Made by a program: the position numbers and the translations under genes
Notes under the pieces: generated by a model
Database searches by the model: none
Seen by the model: only the letters and a program-made list of their open reading frames with translations
What the model was told of the DNA's origin: nothing
DNA from: CAYUPI01 sp964446585
GTDB lineage: Bacteria; Verrucomicrobiota; Verrucomicrobiia; Limisphaerales; UBA8199
Assembly: GCA_964446585.1 (NCBI GenBank)
Contig: CAYUPI010000024.1
Span: 1-64,000, forward strand
Length of the DNA stretch: 64,000 nt
Direction: 5' to 3'
Part shown: one piece after another, positions 1 through 8,253 of the stretch
Layout of the letters: each line of letters starts with the position of its first letter
Numbering within the stretch: position 1 is the stretch's first letter

Positions 1-46
1 TTGGGACGAGCTTTGGGTCAGCACTTAAGATGGTGGTGGTATCAAG

Positions 47-826
47 ATGCGCTCAGGCGAAATGGTTCATTTGACGCGCATGAGCGCGTGCCGATTTCCA
101 TTCGTTCCTACTCTCGTGTTCCTGGCTGTCGCGGCCCAGACAATCTGCCGGTCAGTTGCTGGGGCAGAGCCTGGTGGTACTTTGGACCCCGACGTGCACC
201 TTCTGGGAGAAATGCGGCGTATGTTCACCGAGCGCAACATCAGACCCAATGTGGATTTGGCCAAGGTCAACACAAATGCGCACTTGTACGCCCTTGGTCC
301 GGTAGCTGGTCTGAAGGGAGAGGTTACGGTGTTGGACGGCCAGGTCTTCGTCAGCAAGGCGACCGGCGCGCAGCCAACGGTAGTCCTTCAGCCGAAGGTG
401 AAGTCGGTCTTCCTAGTCTATGCTTCGGTGCCAGCCTGGCGCTCTATGGCGCTTCCAACAAACGTCGTCGCCGAGCTGGCCCTCGCCACTTTCCTGCAGA
501 AAACACTGCCCGCCAACACTCGTTCGGCGTTCCTGGTCCGCGGGACCGCCCTGAGCGCTCGATATCACATTCAAAACTATCAGGGCAAAGCCAAAGAATT
601 GACCCACGAAGCCCACGACCAGGCCAAGGTGTTTTACGACCTGGCTGAAACGCCCGTGGAGTTGGTCGGCTTCTTCACCAATCATGATAACGATGGCGGC
701 ACCTTTGTGCATCGTGGCCAATCGACGCATATCCACTTGCTTTCCGCAGACCGCAAACACATGGGACACTTGGAGTCCATTCGGCTCGCGCCCGGCGCAG
801 AACTGTTGCTGCCGGATCGGCGGTGA
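47..826 (+). CDS. Secreted acetolactate decarboxylase-like protein
   Basis: The 259-residue product has a hydrophobic N-terminal segment around residues 20-38 that reads as a signal peptide. The following domain matches the alpha-acetolactate decarboxylase family: LYALGPVAGLKGEVTVLDGQ at about residues 81-100, and a C-terminal HIHLLSADRKHMGHLES stretch that supplies the family's histidine ligands. Known members decarboxylate acetolactate to acetoin and use zinc. Export is unusual for a fermentative enzyme, so this may be a periplasmic homologue with another substrate. ATG codons at 62 and 80 are alternative starts that keep the signal peptide. No butanediol-pathway partner gene lies nearby. 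Confidence 0.75.
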   Translation: MRSGEMVHLTRMSACRFPFVPTLVFLAVAAQTICRSVAGAEPGGTLDPDVHLLGEMRRMFTERNIRPNVDLAKVNTNAHLYALGPVAGLKGEVTVLDGQVFVSKATGAQPTVVLQPKVKSVFLVYASVPAWRSMALPTNVVAELALATFLQKTLPANTRSAFLVRGTALSARYHIQNYQGKAKELTHEAHDQAKVFYDLAETPVELVGFFTNHDNDGGTFVHRGQSTHIHLLSADRKHMGHLESIRLAPGAELLLPDRR

Positions 827-959
827 AATCCTATCGACATCACGGGGTCAAAACCGCCTTGCTTGGGTGCAACAAGAAAGGGCTCGTGAAACTTAGAGGG
901 CCAAACGCCCGAATCTGTTCCGTTGACCCATGGCAGGGGAACAGCTACGGTTCAATGTC

Positions 960-1178
960 ATGATAGTTCCGATTGCTAAGATTCAGACGCGCCGCGATGA
1001 AGACCGTGTTTGGATTGCCAAATCCGATCTGCTGCCCGGGTGCCATGCTCACGCGCGAGACCGTGGCGAAGCGATCTTACGTTTTCAACGGGCAACCAAG
1101 GCTCATCTGGAAACGCTGCTGGAAACGGGCCGACCGATCCCACCCGCCTTCCGCGACAAATTTATCCTCGCGGCCTGA
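960..1178 (+). CDS. HicB-family antitoxin-like small protein (orphan)
   Basis: The short ORF reads RRDEDRVWIAKSDLLPGCHA followed by EAILRFQRATKAHLETLL, the pattern of the HicB RNase-H-like fold (edge strand, LPGC loop, then a helix with regular Ala/Leu spacing). The usual HicB start places ATG at 960; an in-frame ATG at 930 adds ten residues. No HicA toxin (a small dsRBD-like protein with a GSH motif) is visible on either side, so it is an orphan or a remnant. It ends 23 bases before the amidohydrolase. Family call is from residue pattern only. Confidence 0.5.
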   Translation: MIVPIAKIQTRRDEDRVWIAKSDLLPGCHAHARDRGEAILRFQRATKAHLETLLETGRPIPPAFRDKFILAA

Positions 1179-1200
1179 CCTGTCGGCAACTACCCATCGT

Positions 1201-2220
1201 TTGGACACGGTGGAACCAACCCCGGGAACAAAAGGCTGGTACAGCCAGGTTGTCGAGGAAACCGTCGAACCGGAACGACCAATCATCGATCCTCATCACC
1301 ATTTGTGGTCTGGTTGGAAAATCCCTGATTATTTGTTGAACGATCTTTGGGGCGACACCGATTCCGGACACAAGATCGAAAAGACTGTCTTCATTGAGTG
1401 CCGTGCGGGCTACCGCAAAACGGGTCCCGAACACTTGAAACCCGTAGGCGAAACAGAATTCGTCGCTGAAATCGCCGCGCAAAGTGCCGCCGCCCGCCCG
1501 GCCAAGACTGTCATTGCGGGTATTGTCAGCCATGCCGATCTGACCCTAGGCAGTAAGCTGGACGAAGCGCTGGAAGCACACGAAGCCGCGGGCAGGGGCC
1601 TGTTCCGTGGCATCCGCCACGCAGGCGCTCATCATCCGTATCCGGAAGAGGCCTTTATTCCCGGCAGATACCCGGCCGGCTTGTTTTTGGAAAAGAACTT
1701 TCAGGCGGGCGTGCGGTTGCTGGGCGAGAGGGGCTATACTTATGAAAGTTGGCACTACCACTTTCAGCTTCGCGATTTTTGCGCCTTGGCAAAGTCGGCG
1801 CCGGAAACGACGATTATCCTCGATCACTTTGGCACGCCGCTCGGCACAAAATCCTTCCAAGATCAACGCGACGCCATCTTTCAACAGTGGCGCGCAGACA
1901 TCGCCAGGCTGGCAGAATGCCCGAACGTCCATGCCAAGCTCGGCGGACTGGCCATGCCCGATACCGGCTTCGGCTGGCATGAAGCAGCCAAACCCGCTTC
2001 CTCAGACGAGCTGATCGCTGCGCAAAAACGATACTATCTCCATACCATCGAATATTTCGGTGTGAATCGCTGCATGTTCGAGAGCAATTTCCCGGTTGAT
2101 AAGATGTCGATCTCCTATGCCGTGTTGTGGAACGCGTTCAAGAAGATGGTGGCCGACTTCTCCGAGGATGAGAAACAAGCGCTATTCTATGGCACGGCCG
2201 CCAGGGTGTATCGGCTCTGA
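1201..2220 (+). CDS. Amidohydrolase family protein (PDC-hydrolase-like, TIM barrel)
   Basis: The protein opens with the metal-binding DPHHHLW motif, and has later histidines and acids typical of the amidohydrolase-2 family: GIRHAGAHH in the middle, ILDHFGTP around residue 220, and FESNFPVDK near the C-terminus. These families hydrolyse lactones or decarboxylate ring acids using a divalent metal, here probably in the cytoplasm since no signal peptide is seen. The open frame extends upstream to 973, but that part overlaps the HicB-like ORF in another frame. TTG at 1201 is the best start just before the conserved region; GTG at 1210 is an alternative. The substrate cannot be told from sequence. 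Confidence 0.85.
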   Translation: MDTVEPTPGTKGWYSQVVEETVEPERPIIDPHHHLWSGWKIPDYLLNDLWGDTDSGHKIEKTVFIECRAGYRKTGPEHLKPVGETEFVAEIAAQSAAARPAKTVIAGIVSHADLTLGSKLDEALEAHEAAGRGLFRGIRHAGAHHPYPEEAFIPGRYPAGLFLEKNFQAGVRLLGERGYTYESWHYHFQLRDFCALAKSAPETTIILDHFGTPLGTKSFQDQRDAIFQQWRADIARLAECPNVHAKLGGLAMPDTGFGWHEAAKPASSDELIAAQKRYYLHTIEYFGVNRCMFESNFPVDKMSISYAVLWNAFKKMVADFSEDEKQALFYGTAARVYRL

Positions 2221-2336
2221 GAAAGAAATGGTCTCAGGGAGATTTTTCTGTTACCGGTACAGTCTCATCACGCTCACACAGCAAGTAACCAGACGAGAGG
2301 CATTGGTGTGACACGCGATAGGACAACCGGATTAAT

Positions 2337-3821
2337 ATGATACCAGCCACTTCCCTGACCCGTGCCGGGCGCTGGTTGCTGAATCGGCGCGACTTTCTGC
2401 GCTTCGGTGGCACTGGCCTTGGCGGCGTCGCATTAACCGCTTTGCTGGCAGAACAGGGTTTGCTGGCTGCGGACAAGTCGGCCATTCGACCCCAATGGTC
2501 GCCCGAGCGGCCGACGGCGCCGCGACCGCCGCACTTCGCGGCAAAGGCCAGGAACGTGTTGGTGATTTTCTGTTCAGGGGCGCTGAGCCATTTGGATGTT
2601 TGGGATTACAAGCCCGAGCTCATCAAGCGACATGGCGAACCACTGCCCGGTGGCGAGAAACTTGTCACCTTCCAGGGCGCCAACGGCGCGCTGACCCAGC
2701 CGCTCTGGGAATTCAAGCCGCGCGGACAGTCAGGCAAAATGATTTCCGAAATGCTCCCCCATCTGGCGGAGCTGACAGATGACCTCTGCTTCATTCACTC
2801 GATGACCGCCAACTCCAACACGCATGGCCCGGCGGAAAATCAGATGAGCACTGGATTTACGCTGGATGGCTTTCCGAGCATGGGCGCCTGGGTGAGCTAT
2901 GCGCTGGGGACAGAAAACCAGGACCTGCCCGCGTTCGTCGCCATTCCCGACCCACGCGGCGTGCCGCAGATCGGGCCGAACCATTGGAACTCAGCCTTCC
3001 TTCCCGCGGTTTTCCAGGGAACTGCGTTCAACACGGACAAGCCGATTCCACATCTGAAAACGCCCAGCCAAGTCTCAGCCTCCGCCGAGTCAGCATCCCG
3101 GGATTTCTTGAGCTTTCTCAATGACCGCCATCTTGCCCATCACCCCGGCGATACCGAACTGAGCGCCCGCATTGTCAGCTATGAGCTGGCCGCCCGGATG
3201 CAGCTTAGTGCGGCGGAGGTGACCGATTTCTCGAAAGAAACGGCGGCGACCCTCGAGTTCTATGGTGCTAACGATTCAAACCAGCTCAAGGCGCGTTTTG
3301 CTCGGAACTGTGTGCTGGCCCGGCGCCTGATCGAACGCGGCGTCCGTTTCGTTCAGTTGTTCAATGGCGCCTACGCGATGGGAGAAGGCGTCGGCAACTG
3401 GGACGGACACAAAACGCTCAAAAAGCAGTACGACGTCCATGCGCCAATTCTCGATCAACCCTGCGCAGCGCTCATCAAGGACCTCCGGCAGCGCGGTTTG
3501 CTCGACTCGACCCTGGTCGCTTTTGTCACCGAATTTGGCCGCATGCCGACCTTTCAAAAAGACGCGAGTGGCCGCGATCATAACCCACAAGGATTCACCG
3601 TCTGGCTGGCAGGCGCGGGGGTGAAGCGTGGATTCAGTTTTGGGGCCACAGATGAATTCGGGTACAAAGCGGTCGAAAACGTGGCCACCATTTACGATCT
3701 TCATGCGACGATGCTGCACCTGCTCGGCCTCGATCACGAGCGGCTCACATTTTACCACAACGGCGCCGAACGCCGGCTGACCGATGTGCATGGCGAGGTG
3801 ATCAAAGAGGTGCTCGTGTGA
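2337..3821 (+). CDS. DUF1501 domain protein with Tat signal
   Basis: The 494-residue protein starts with a twin-arginine type leader (NRRDFLRFGG at residues 17-26 followed by a hydrophobic Gly/Ala/Leu run), so it is probably exported folded. The body is DUF1501, distantly related to sulfatases/alkaline phosphatases: it has SHLDVWDYKPEL early, HGPAENQMSTGF in the middle and LVAFVTEFGRMPTFQ near the C-terminus. DUF1501 genes in Planctomycetota and Verrucomicrobiota nearly always pair with a DUF1549/DUF1553 gene. Here that partner starts inside the stop codon of this gene (GTGTGA), which suggests translational coupling. The biochemical role of the pair is not established. Confidence 0.92.
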   Translation: MIPATSLTRAGRWLLNRRDFLRFGGTGLGGVALTALLAEQGLLAADKSAIRPQWSPERPTAPRPPHFAAKARNVLVIFCSGALSHLDVWDYKPELIKRHGEPLPGGEKLVTFQGANGALTQPLWEFKPRGQSGKMISEMLPHLAELTDDLCFIHSMTANSNTHGPAENQMSTGFTLDGFPSMGAWVSYALGTENQDLPAFVAIPDPRGVPQIGPNHWNSAFLPAVFQGTAFNTDKPIPHLKTPSQVSASAESASRDFLSFLNDRHLAHHPGDTELSARIVSYELAARMQLSAAEVTDFSKETAATLEFYGANDSNQLKARFARNCVLARRLIERGVRFVQLFNGAYAMGEGVGNWDGHKTLKKQYDVHAPILDQPCAALIKDLRQRGLLDSTLVAFVTEFGRMPTFQKDASGRDHNPQGFTVWLAGAGVKRGFSFGATDEFGYKAVENVATIYDLHATMLHLLGLDHERLTFYHNGAERRLTDVHGEVIKEVLV

Positions 3822-6691
3822 ACTGCGGGGCTGAACATCCAAGCTCCAAGCTCCAAGCACCAGAGAGGCTCCAAGTTCCAAATTCCAATTCCCAGGCTGC
3901 AGCAGCCGCAAAAGCCGCGCACACGTGTGCCTTTCGAAGGGATTGCGCCCGAGCTACACCTGTGGGCTCGACGAGGGCCCGTCTTGGAGCTTGGCGGTTG
4001 TTGTTTCTCTGGGGTTTGGAGCTTGGAGCTTGGAGCTTATTCCTGACGCTCATCTACAACATTCCTGCACTCGCCGCCGAGACCGCTAGCGCCGAAACCA
4101 AGCCGCCTGCCTCCGAGGAAACCCATTGGTCGCTGAAGCCGGTCACGCGGCCAATTGTTCCTGCTGTCCAAGTCGGAAAATGGAAAGCACGCAATCCAAT
4201 TGACAACTTCATTCTGGCCAGGCTTGCCCAGGCCAAACTCTCGCCTTCACCTGAGGCGCCGCGCCGGACGCTGATTCGGCGGCTGTACTTCGATCTCATC
4301 GGCCTGCCGCCCACTCCGGCCGAAGTGCGGGTGTTCGAGCGCGACATGGCCACCAACGCCTATGAGAAAGTGGTCGAACGCCTGCTTGCTTCGCCTCATT
4401 ACGGCGAGCGATGGGGTCAGCACTGGCTCGACGTTGTCCGCTTCGCCGAAACGCATGGTTTCGAGATGAACCAGCCGCGCTCGACCGCCTGGCGGTATCG
4501 CGACTATGTCATCGACGCGTTCAACCAGGATAAGCCGTACGATCGATTTATCCTCGATCAGTTCGCCGGCGACATCTTTGGCGAGGACGCCGCCATGGGT
4601 TTCCTGGTCGGCGGAGCGTGGGACCAAGTCAAGAGCCCGGACCCCGTGCTGACCGCGGCGCAGCGCGCGGATGAATTGCACGATATGGTAAGCACTACCG
4701 GCAGTGCGTTTCTCGGTCTGACGATTGGCTGTGCGCGGTGCCACAATCATAAGTTCGATCCGGTACCGCAAACCGATTATTACGCCGTGAAGGCCTGTCT
4801 GGCTGGCGTCCAGCACGGTGAACGCGCCCTGCCCATGCCTGACCGGGCGGCGCGAGAAGTGCAAGCTGAACGGGCGCGAAAGGAGCTGGCAGAGGTTGAG
4901 GCCAGGCTGGCTCAATTTGAGCCCATCGCGTTCATCGAGGAAAATCTATCGAACGATGATAAACCGGCCGACCCGGCGACTGGGGCTGAAAAACACTCAC
5001 CGCGCGCCGCTGTTAACGCGCGACGGAACACCGACCGTTTCCCGCCGGTTTCGGCCAAACGTCTTCGCTTCACCATCGCCCGGACGACGGATGCCGAGCC
5101 TTGCCTCGACGAACTGGAAGTTTACACGGCGGAAAAGAGTCCGAGGAACATCGCCCTGGCCAGCGCTGGAACCAGGGCAACCGCTTCTAGCGTCTTCCCC
5201 AACTCGGACCTTCACCGGCTCGAACACATTAACGATGGCAAGTTTGGCAATAGCCATAGTTGGATTTCCAACGAGCGCGGCAAAGGCTGGGTTGAATTGG
5301 AATTTCCGGAACCGGTGACGATCGAGCGCGTCGTCTGGGGACGCGATCGTGAGCAACAGTTCTCCGACCGACTCGCGCTTAGGTACCGGGTTGAAGTTGC
5401 ACTCGAGACCAACGACTGGCGGCTGGTAGCTTCTTCCGCCGATCGCGCGCCATACGTCGCCGGCCGCGCTTCCTCCAACGAACCGACTAGCCAGGGCTTA
5501 TCCGAAACCGACAGCGGCGAGTTAAAACACTTGCTCGAACAGCAAACGAAACTCGAGGCGCGCCTCAAAGAACTGACCACCGCGCCGATGGTCTATGCCG
5601 GAAAACTGGCCGCCGTACCCGAGCCGACCCACCGCCTGCAACGCGGTGATCCTATGCAACCACGCGAGGTTGTCGAACCCGGAGCGTTGGGCGCGCTCAA
5701 AGTATCGTTCCGGATTGAAGCGGCTGGCGCGTCTCCTTCTCCTTCAGAAACTCCATTAACAGAGGACCAATCCCGCCGCCTTGCGCTGGCCCGATGGCTC
5801 GCCCATCCGTCGAACCCCTTGCCCGCGCGGGTTATCGCGAACCGGCTCTGGCAACATCATTTCGGAGAAGGAATTGTCAGCACTCCCAGCGATTTCGGAA
5901 AAAAAGGTGCCCCGCCCAGCCATCCAGCACTGTTGGATTGGTTGGCGGCCGAGTTGGTCGAGCCTGGAAACGTTGAACCGTTCAACCGTTCAATCGTTCA
6001 ATCGGCGCACAATTCAACGATTCAACGATTCAACGATTCAACGATGCAACCCTGGAGTCTGAAGCATATCCACCATCTCATCGTGACTTCCGCTACCTAC
6101 CGGCAGGCCAGCGCTTCCCGGCCGGACGGGTTGGCGATAGACGGGGGGTCGCGCCTGCTCTGGCGGTTCCCGCCTCAGCGGCTGGAAGCCGAACCGCTCC
6201 GCGATGCCATCCTGGCAGTCAGCGGCAAATTGGATTTGCGGCCGGGTGGTCCGGGTTTTAGCGCGTTTGAATCGAACGACAATTACGTCCGCGTTTATAA
6301 CCCGAAAAAAGAATTCGGCCCCGAGGACTGGCGCCGGATGGTCTATATGACCAAGGTCCGGATGCAACAGGACGCCACCTTCGGCGCCTTCGACTGTCCA
6401 GACGGAGGCCAGATTGCTCCCAAACGATTGCGGAGCACGACACCGCTCCAGGCGCTCAACCTGCTTAACAGCGAGTTTATCCTCCGACAGGCCGAGTTTT
6501 TTGCCGCGCGCCTGGAACATGAGGCGGGGAAGAACGTGAACCGCCAGATCCGCCTGGCATTTGATCTGAGCTACAACCGCCGGCCTTCGGCAGACGAAAC
6601 GAGCAGGGCCCGGGCGCTGATCGCCAGGCACGGATTGGCCGTATTCTGCCGGGCACTTTTCAACAGCAACGAATTCCTGTTCCTGGAGTGA
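3818..6691 (+). CDS. DUF1549/DUF1553 secreted protein with discoidin-like domain
   Basis: A 957-residue protein. Residues about 8-74 are encoded by a repeat element (3839-4038), and the segment LFLWGLELGAWSLFLTLIY within it serves as the hydrophobic leader. DUF1549 follows (FILARLAQAKLSP through the CARCH site near residue 309, a CXXCH cytochrome-like motif typical of the family). A middle section of about 130 residues (NIALASAGTRATASS to WVELEFPEPVTIERVVWGRD) resembles an F5/8 type C discoidin domain. DUF1553 occupies the C-terminal third (ARWLAHPSNPLPARV, NRLWQHHFGEG, LNLLNSEFILRQAEFF). A second repeat adds roughly 25 low-complexity residues between DWLAAELVEPG and WSLKHIHHLIV. GTG at 3818 is the only credible start before the leader. 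Role unknown, presumably with the adjacent DUF1501 protein. Confidence 0.88.
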   Translation: MNCGAEHPSSKLQAPERLQVPNSNSQAAAAAKAAHTCAFRRDCARATPVGSTRARLGAWRLLFLWGLELGAWSLFLTLIYNIPALAAETASAETKPPASEETHWSLKPVTRPIVPAVQVGKWKARNPIDNFILARLAQAKLSPSPEAPRRTLIRRLYFDLIGLPPTPAEVRVFERDMATNAYEKVVERLLASPHYGERWGQHWLDVVRFAETHGFEMNQPRSTAWRYRDYVIDAFNQDKPYDRFILDQFAGDIFGEDAAMGFLVGGAWDQVKSPDPVLTAAQRADELHDMVSTTGSAFLGLTIGCARCHNHKFDPVPQTDYYAVKACLAGVQHGERALPMPDRAAREVQAERARKELAEVEARLAQFEPIAFIEENLSNDDKPADPATGAEKHSPRAAVNARRNTDRFPPVSAKRLRFTIARTTDAEPCLDELEVYTAEKSPRNIALASAGTRATASSVFPNSDLHRLEHINDGKFGNSHSWISNERGKGWVELEFPEPVTIERVVWGRDREQQFSDRLALRYRVEVALETNDWRLVASSADRAPYVAGRASSNEPTSQGLSETDSGELKHLLEQQTKLEARLKELTTAPMVYAGKLAAVPEPTHRLQRGDPMQPREVVEPGALGALKVSFRIEAAGASPSPSETPLTEDQSRRLALARWLAHPSNPLPARVIANRLWQHHFGEGIVSTPSDFGKKGAPPSHPALLDWLAAELVEPGNVEPFNRSIVQSAHNSTIQRFNDSTMQPWSLKHIHHLIVTSATYRQASASRPDGLAIDGGSRLLWRFPPQRLEAEPLRDAILAVSGKLDLRPGGPGFSAFESNDNYVRVYNPKKEFGPEDWRRMVYMTKVRMQQDATFGAFDCPDGGQIAPKRLRSTTPLQALNLLNSEFILRQAEFFAARLEHEAGKNVNRQIRLAFDLSYNRRPSADETSRARALIARHGLAVFCRALFNSNEFLFLE
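3839..4038. repeat. Tandem AAGCTCC repeat with inverted ends
   Basis: The left edge is three AAGCTCC-type units (3839-3857). The right edge (4018-4038) is the same unit in reverse complement, GGAGCTT three times. About 160 bases lie between, giving a roughly 200-bp element with terminal inverted repeats of about 17 bp. It lies inside the 5' end of the DUF1553 gene and is translated as LGAWSL-type peptide. Repeats of this style are known in Verrucomicrobiota drafts; no transposase is present. Confidence 0.7.
5970..6050. repeat. In-frame TTCAACGA tandem/inverted repeat inside DUF1553 gene
   Basis: The left half carries GTTGAACC, GTTCAACC and GTTCAATC units; the right half carries ATTCAACG repeated four times. 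The halves are partly complementary. The block is a multiple of three and free of stops, so it encodes an extra Asn/Ser/Thr/Gln-rich linker inside the DUF1553 domain without breaking the frame. Confidence 0.7.
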
Positions 6692-6700
6692 CGCTCCATC

Positions 6701-7636
6701 TCAGAATACTTCGGCGCAGAGGCCCGTGACTTCGCGCACTCGCTGCGCAATCCGGGACAGGGCTTTGAGCTTGAGGTGGCTGCAGCTCGGATGGTGCGGC
6801 GGCCGATGAGCCGAATAAACCTGCACGAGAGAAATTCGCGCGCCGCGGTTCTTGAGCTCGAGCAGGCGCCGGACGTACAGATCAATCTCCTTGGCCGGTG
6901 GTTCCTGGCCTTCGATGGCCGGGAACAAACTTTGAATCACGATTGGCCGCTCCCGGCCGAGCTGCAGAATGTTGGAAAGCACCTTCTCCAGCCGCAGATC
7001 CCCCCTGTTGACCAGATTCATATAAGCCTGCGACCCGGCATCGAGCTTGGCCCAGATCTCATCCTTAGAAGTGAGCAACTGCAAGCCGGCCCGGACTTCG
7101 GGCAGGTCCACACCCGCGGTGTTCGTCAGCAACACGAGCTTGAAAAAAGGAAACCGGCCGCACGACCGGACATGGACGACTTCGCGAACGATTTCGGCGA
7201 ATTGCGGGCTGAGCGTTGGCTCGCCGTCTCCGCTCAAGGCGACGCTCTTAAGTTCGAGCAACTCTTCAGGCACCGTGCGAAAGTACGGCAGCTCCCGCAA
7301 GCGGCGCTGGCAGGTCAATAGCAGCAATTCTTCGAGTTCGGCTGCCAGGCGCGACAGATCCACCCGGCCATCTCCGCCCGGGACATCTCGATCCACCTCG
7401 CAATAGGCGCAATTGAAATTGCAGTGTTTGTCCGGGTTGAAGTTGATGCCAATCGACAGTCCGTGCGCCCGCTGCGAAATCACAACATAGACGAATCGAT
7501 TGCCCAGAAACCCGCGCGGCCGGCCGAAGGCGTTCTCGCCGTCGCTATTGCGGACAATTGGAGCCGCCGTCAACGGTGGAACCAGCCGCGCCCCGGGGGC
7601 TTCCTGCCTCGCAGTTGCTGCAGTAATCTTTTCCAT
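6701..7636 (-). CDS. Radical SAM protein
   Basis: A 311-residue protein with the radical SAM cluster motif CNFNCAYC (Cys72, Cys76, Cys79), which holds a 4Fe-4S cluster and S-adenosylmethionine. Downstream, VALSGDGEPTLSPQF corresponds to the GGE-type SAM-binding segment of the anaerobic-activase-like and twitch-type radical SAM proteins. The start at 7636 lies ten bases after the FeoA-like gene, so the two are one transcript. The C-terminal part (VQVYSAHRPPHHP) is consistent with the group of radical SAM proteins common in Planctomycetota/Verrucomicrobiota with unknown substrate. Cytoplasmic; no leader. Confidence 0.88.
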   Translation of the reverse strand: MEKITAATARQEAPGARLVPPLTAAPIVRNSDGENAFGRPRGFLGNRFVYVVISQRAHGLSIGINFNPDKHCNFNCAYCEVDRDVPGGDGRVDLSRLAAELEELLLLTCQRRLRELPYFRTVPEELLELKSVALSGDGEPTLSPQFAEIVREVVHVRSCGRFPFFKLVLLTNTAGVDLPEVRAGLQLLTSKDEIWAKLDAGSQAYMNLVNRGDLRLEKVLSNILQLGRERPIVIQSLFPAIEGQEPPAKEIDLYVRRLLELKNRGARISLVQVYSAHRPPHHPSCSHLKLKALSRIAQRVREVTGLCAEVF

Positions 7637-7645
7637 TTTTTCTCC

Positions 7646-7939
7646 TCAGGCAGCCGCCCGTTCGGGGACCGGTTCGACCAGGATCGTTTGCGCCAGTTGG
7701 TCGCTGAGGGCCAGCCGGGCGTTGCAAACCAGGCAAATAATGTTGTTATGACTGGTGAGAAGTCGTACGACCCGGTCTTCGCATAACCCAATTTCCCGCA
7801 AACGTCCGGCGGTTTCCGAGGAGGCGCAAAGTTGTTTGATGCGCACCGCCAGGCCGACTTTCACCCGATTGAGAGGGCACAGCGGCCGCGAGCAGGCGGC
7901 TCCCGCCTGCAAGGCGACTGGTGCATCCATTTGATTCAT
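7646..7939 (-). CDS. FeoA-domain protein
   Basis: The 97-residue protein has a short N-terminal Cys-containing tail and then an SH3-like FeoA domain: PLNRVKVGLAVRIKQL, GRLREIGLCEDRVVRLL and a final beta strand TILVEPV. FeoA domains accompany the ferrous iron transporter FeoB or occur as stand-alone metal-related regulators. No feoB is in this window. It precedes the radical SAM gene by ten bases and is divergent from hemA, placing an iron-linked domain beside haem synthesis and cytochrome genes. Confidence 0.8.
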   Translation of the reverse strand: MNQMDAPVALQAGAACSRPLCPLNRVKVGLAVRIKQLCASSETAGRLREIGLCEDRVVRLLTSHNNIICLVCNARLALSDQLAQTILVEPVPERAAA

Positions 7940-8028
7940 GCTGGAGAAAAGTTAAAACGCCCTCATAGAAGCCACTACACGTTTCTTGCCATTCGCTTGA
8001 CATTTTTTGGCCAACCCAATTCGGGCCG

Positions 8029-8061
8029 GGTTTGCAAAAAATGCAAAGTGTTTAGCAAACC
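8029..8061. promoter_or_regulatory. Inverted repeat in the feoA-like/hemA divergent region
   Basis: The 314-base gap between the divergent FeoA-like gene and hemA holds one clear signal: GGTTTGC (8029-8035) and GCAAACC (8055-8061), separated by 19 bases. It could be an operator or a weak hairpin. The spacer starts with a 14-mer (8035-8048) that recurs exactly at 10551-10564 ahead of the first NHL gene. No convincing promoter pair was found. Confidence 0.35.
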
Positions 8062-8253
8062 GGGTGCAGCCCCGCAAACCGCCAGGATTGATAATTAGGG
8101 CGTGAATGTGGGAAACACATTGCGGTTCGCGCGAAGTCAAACGCTTTTCAGCCGGGCGCCAGCGCCTGTGGTGGGGCATTCAGTGGCCCCATTGTCTCCA
8201 GTCATTCCTTCCAAACCTCCTTTTGGCCCGCGCCCGGCTGGTTCACCAAGAAT

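Noticed and set aside
960..2220. HicA toxin partner for the HicB-like ORF
   Set aside because: No small basic ORF with a HicA pattern was found on either side; the downstream frame is an amidohydrolase.
3276..3911. Minus-strand ORF of 211 residues with LELGASLVLGAWSLDV start
   Set aside because: Its first part is translation of the AAGCTCC repeat and the rest is antisense to DUF1501.
8050..8180. Possible cobalamin or other riboswitch in the hemA leader
   Set aside because: A few GC-rich words look similar, but the conserved box order and paired stems of known riboswitch classes could not be found.
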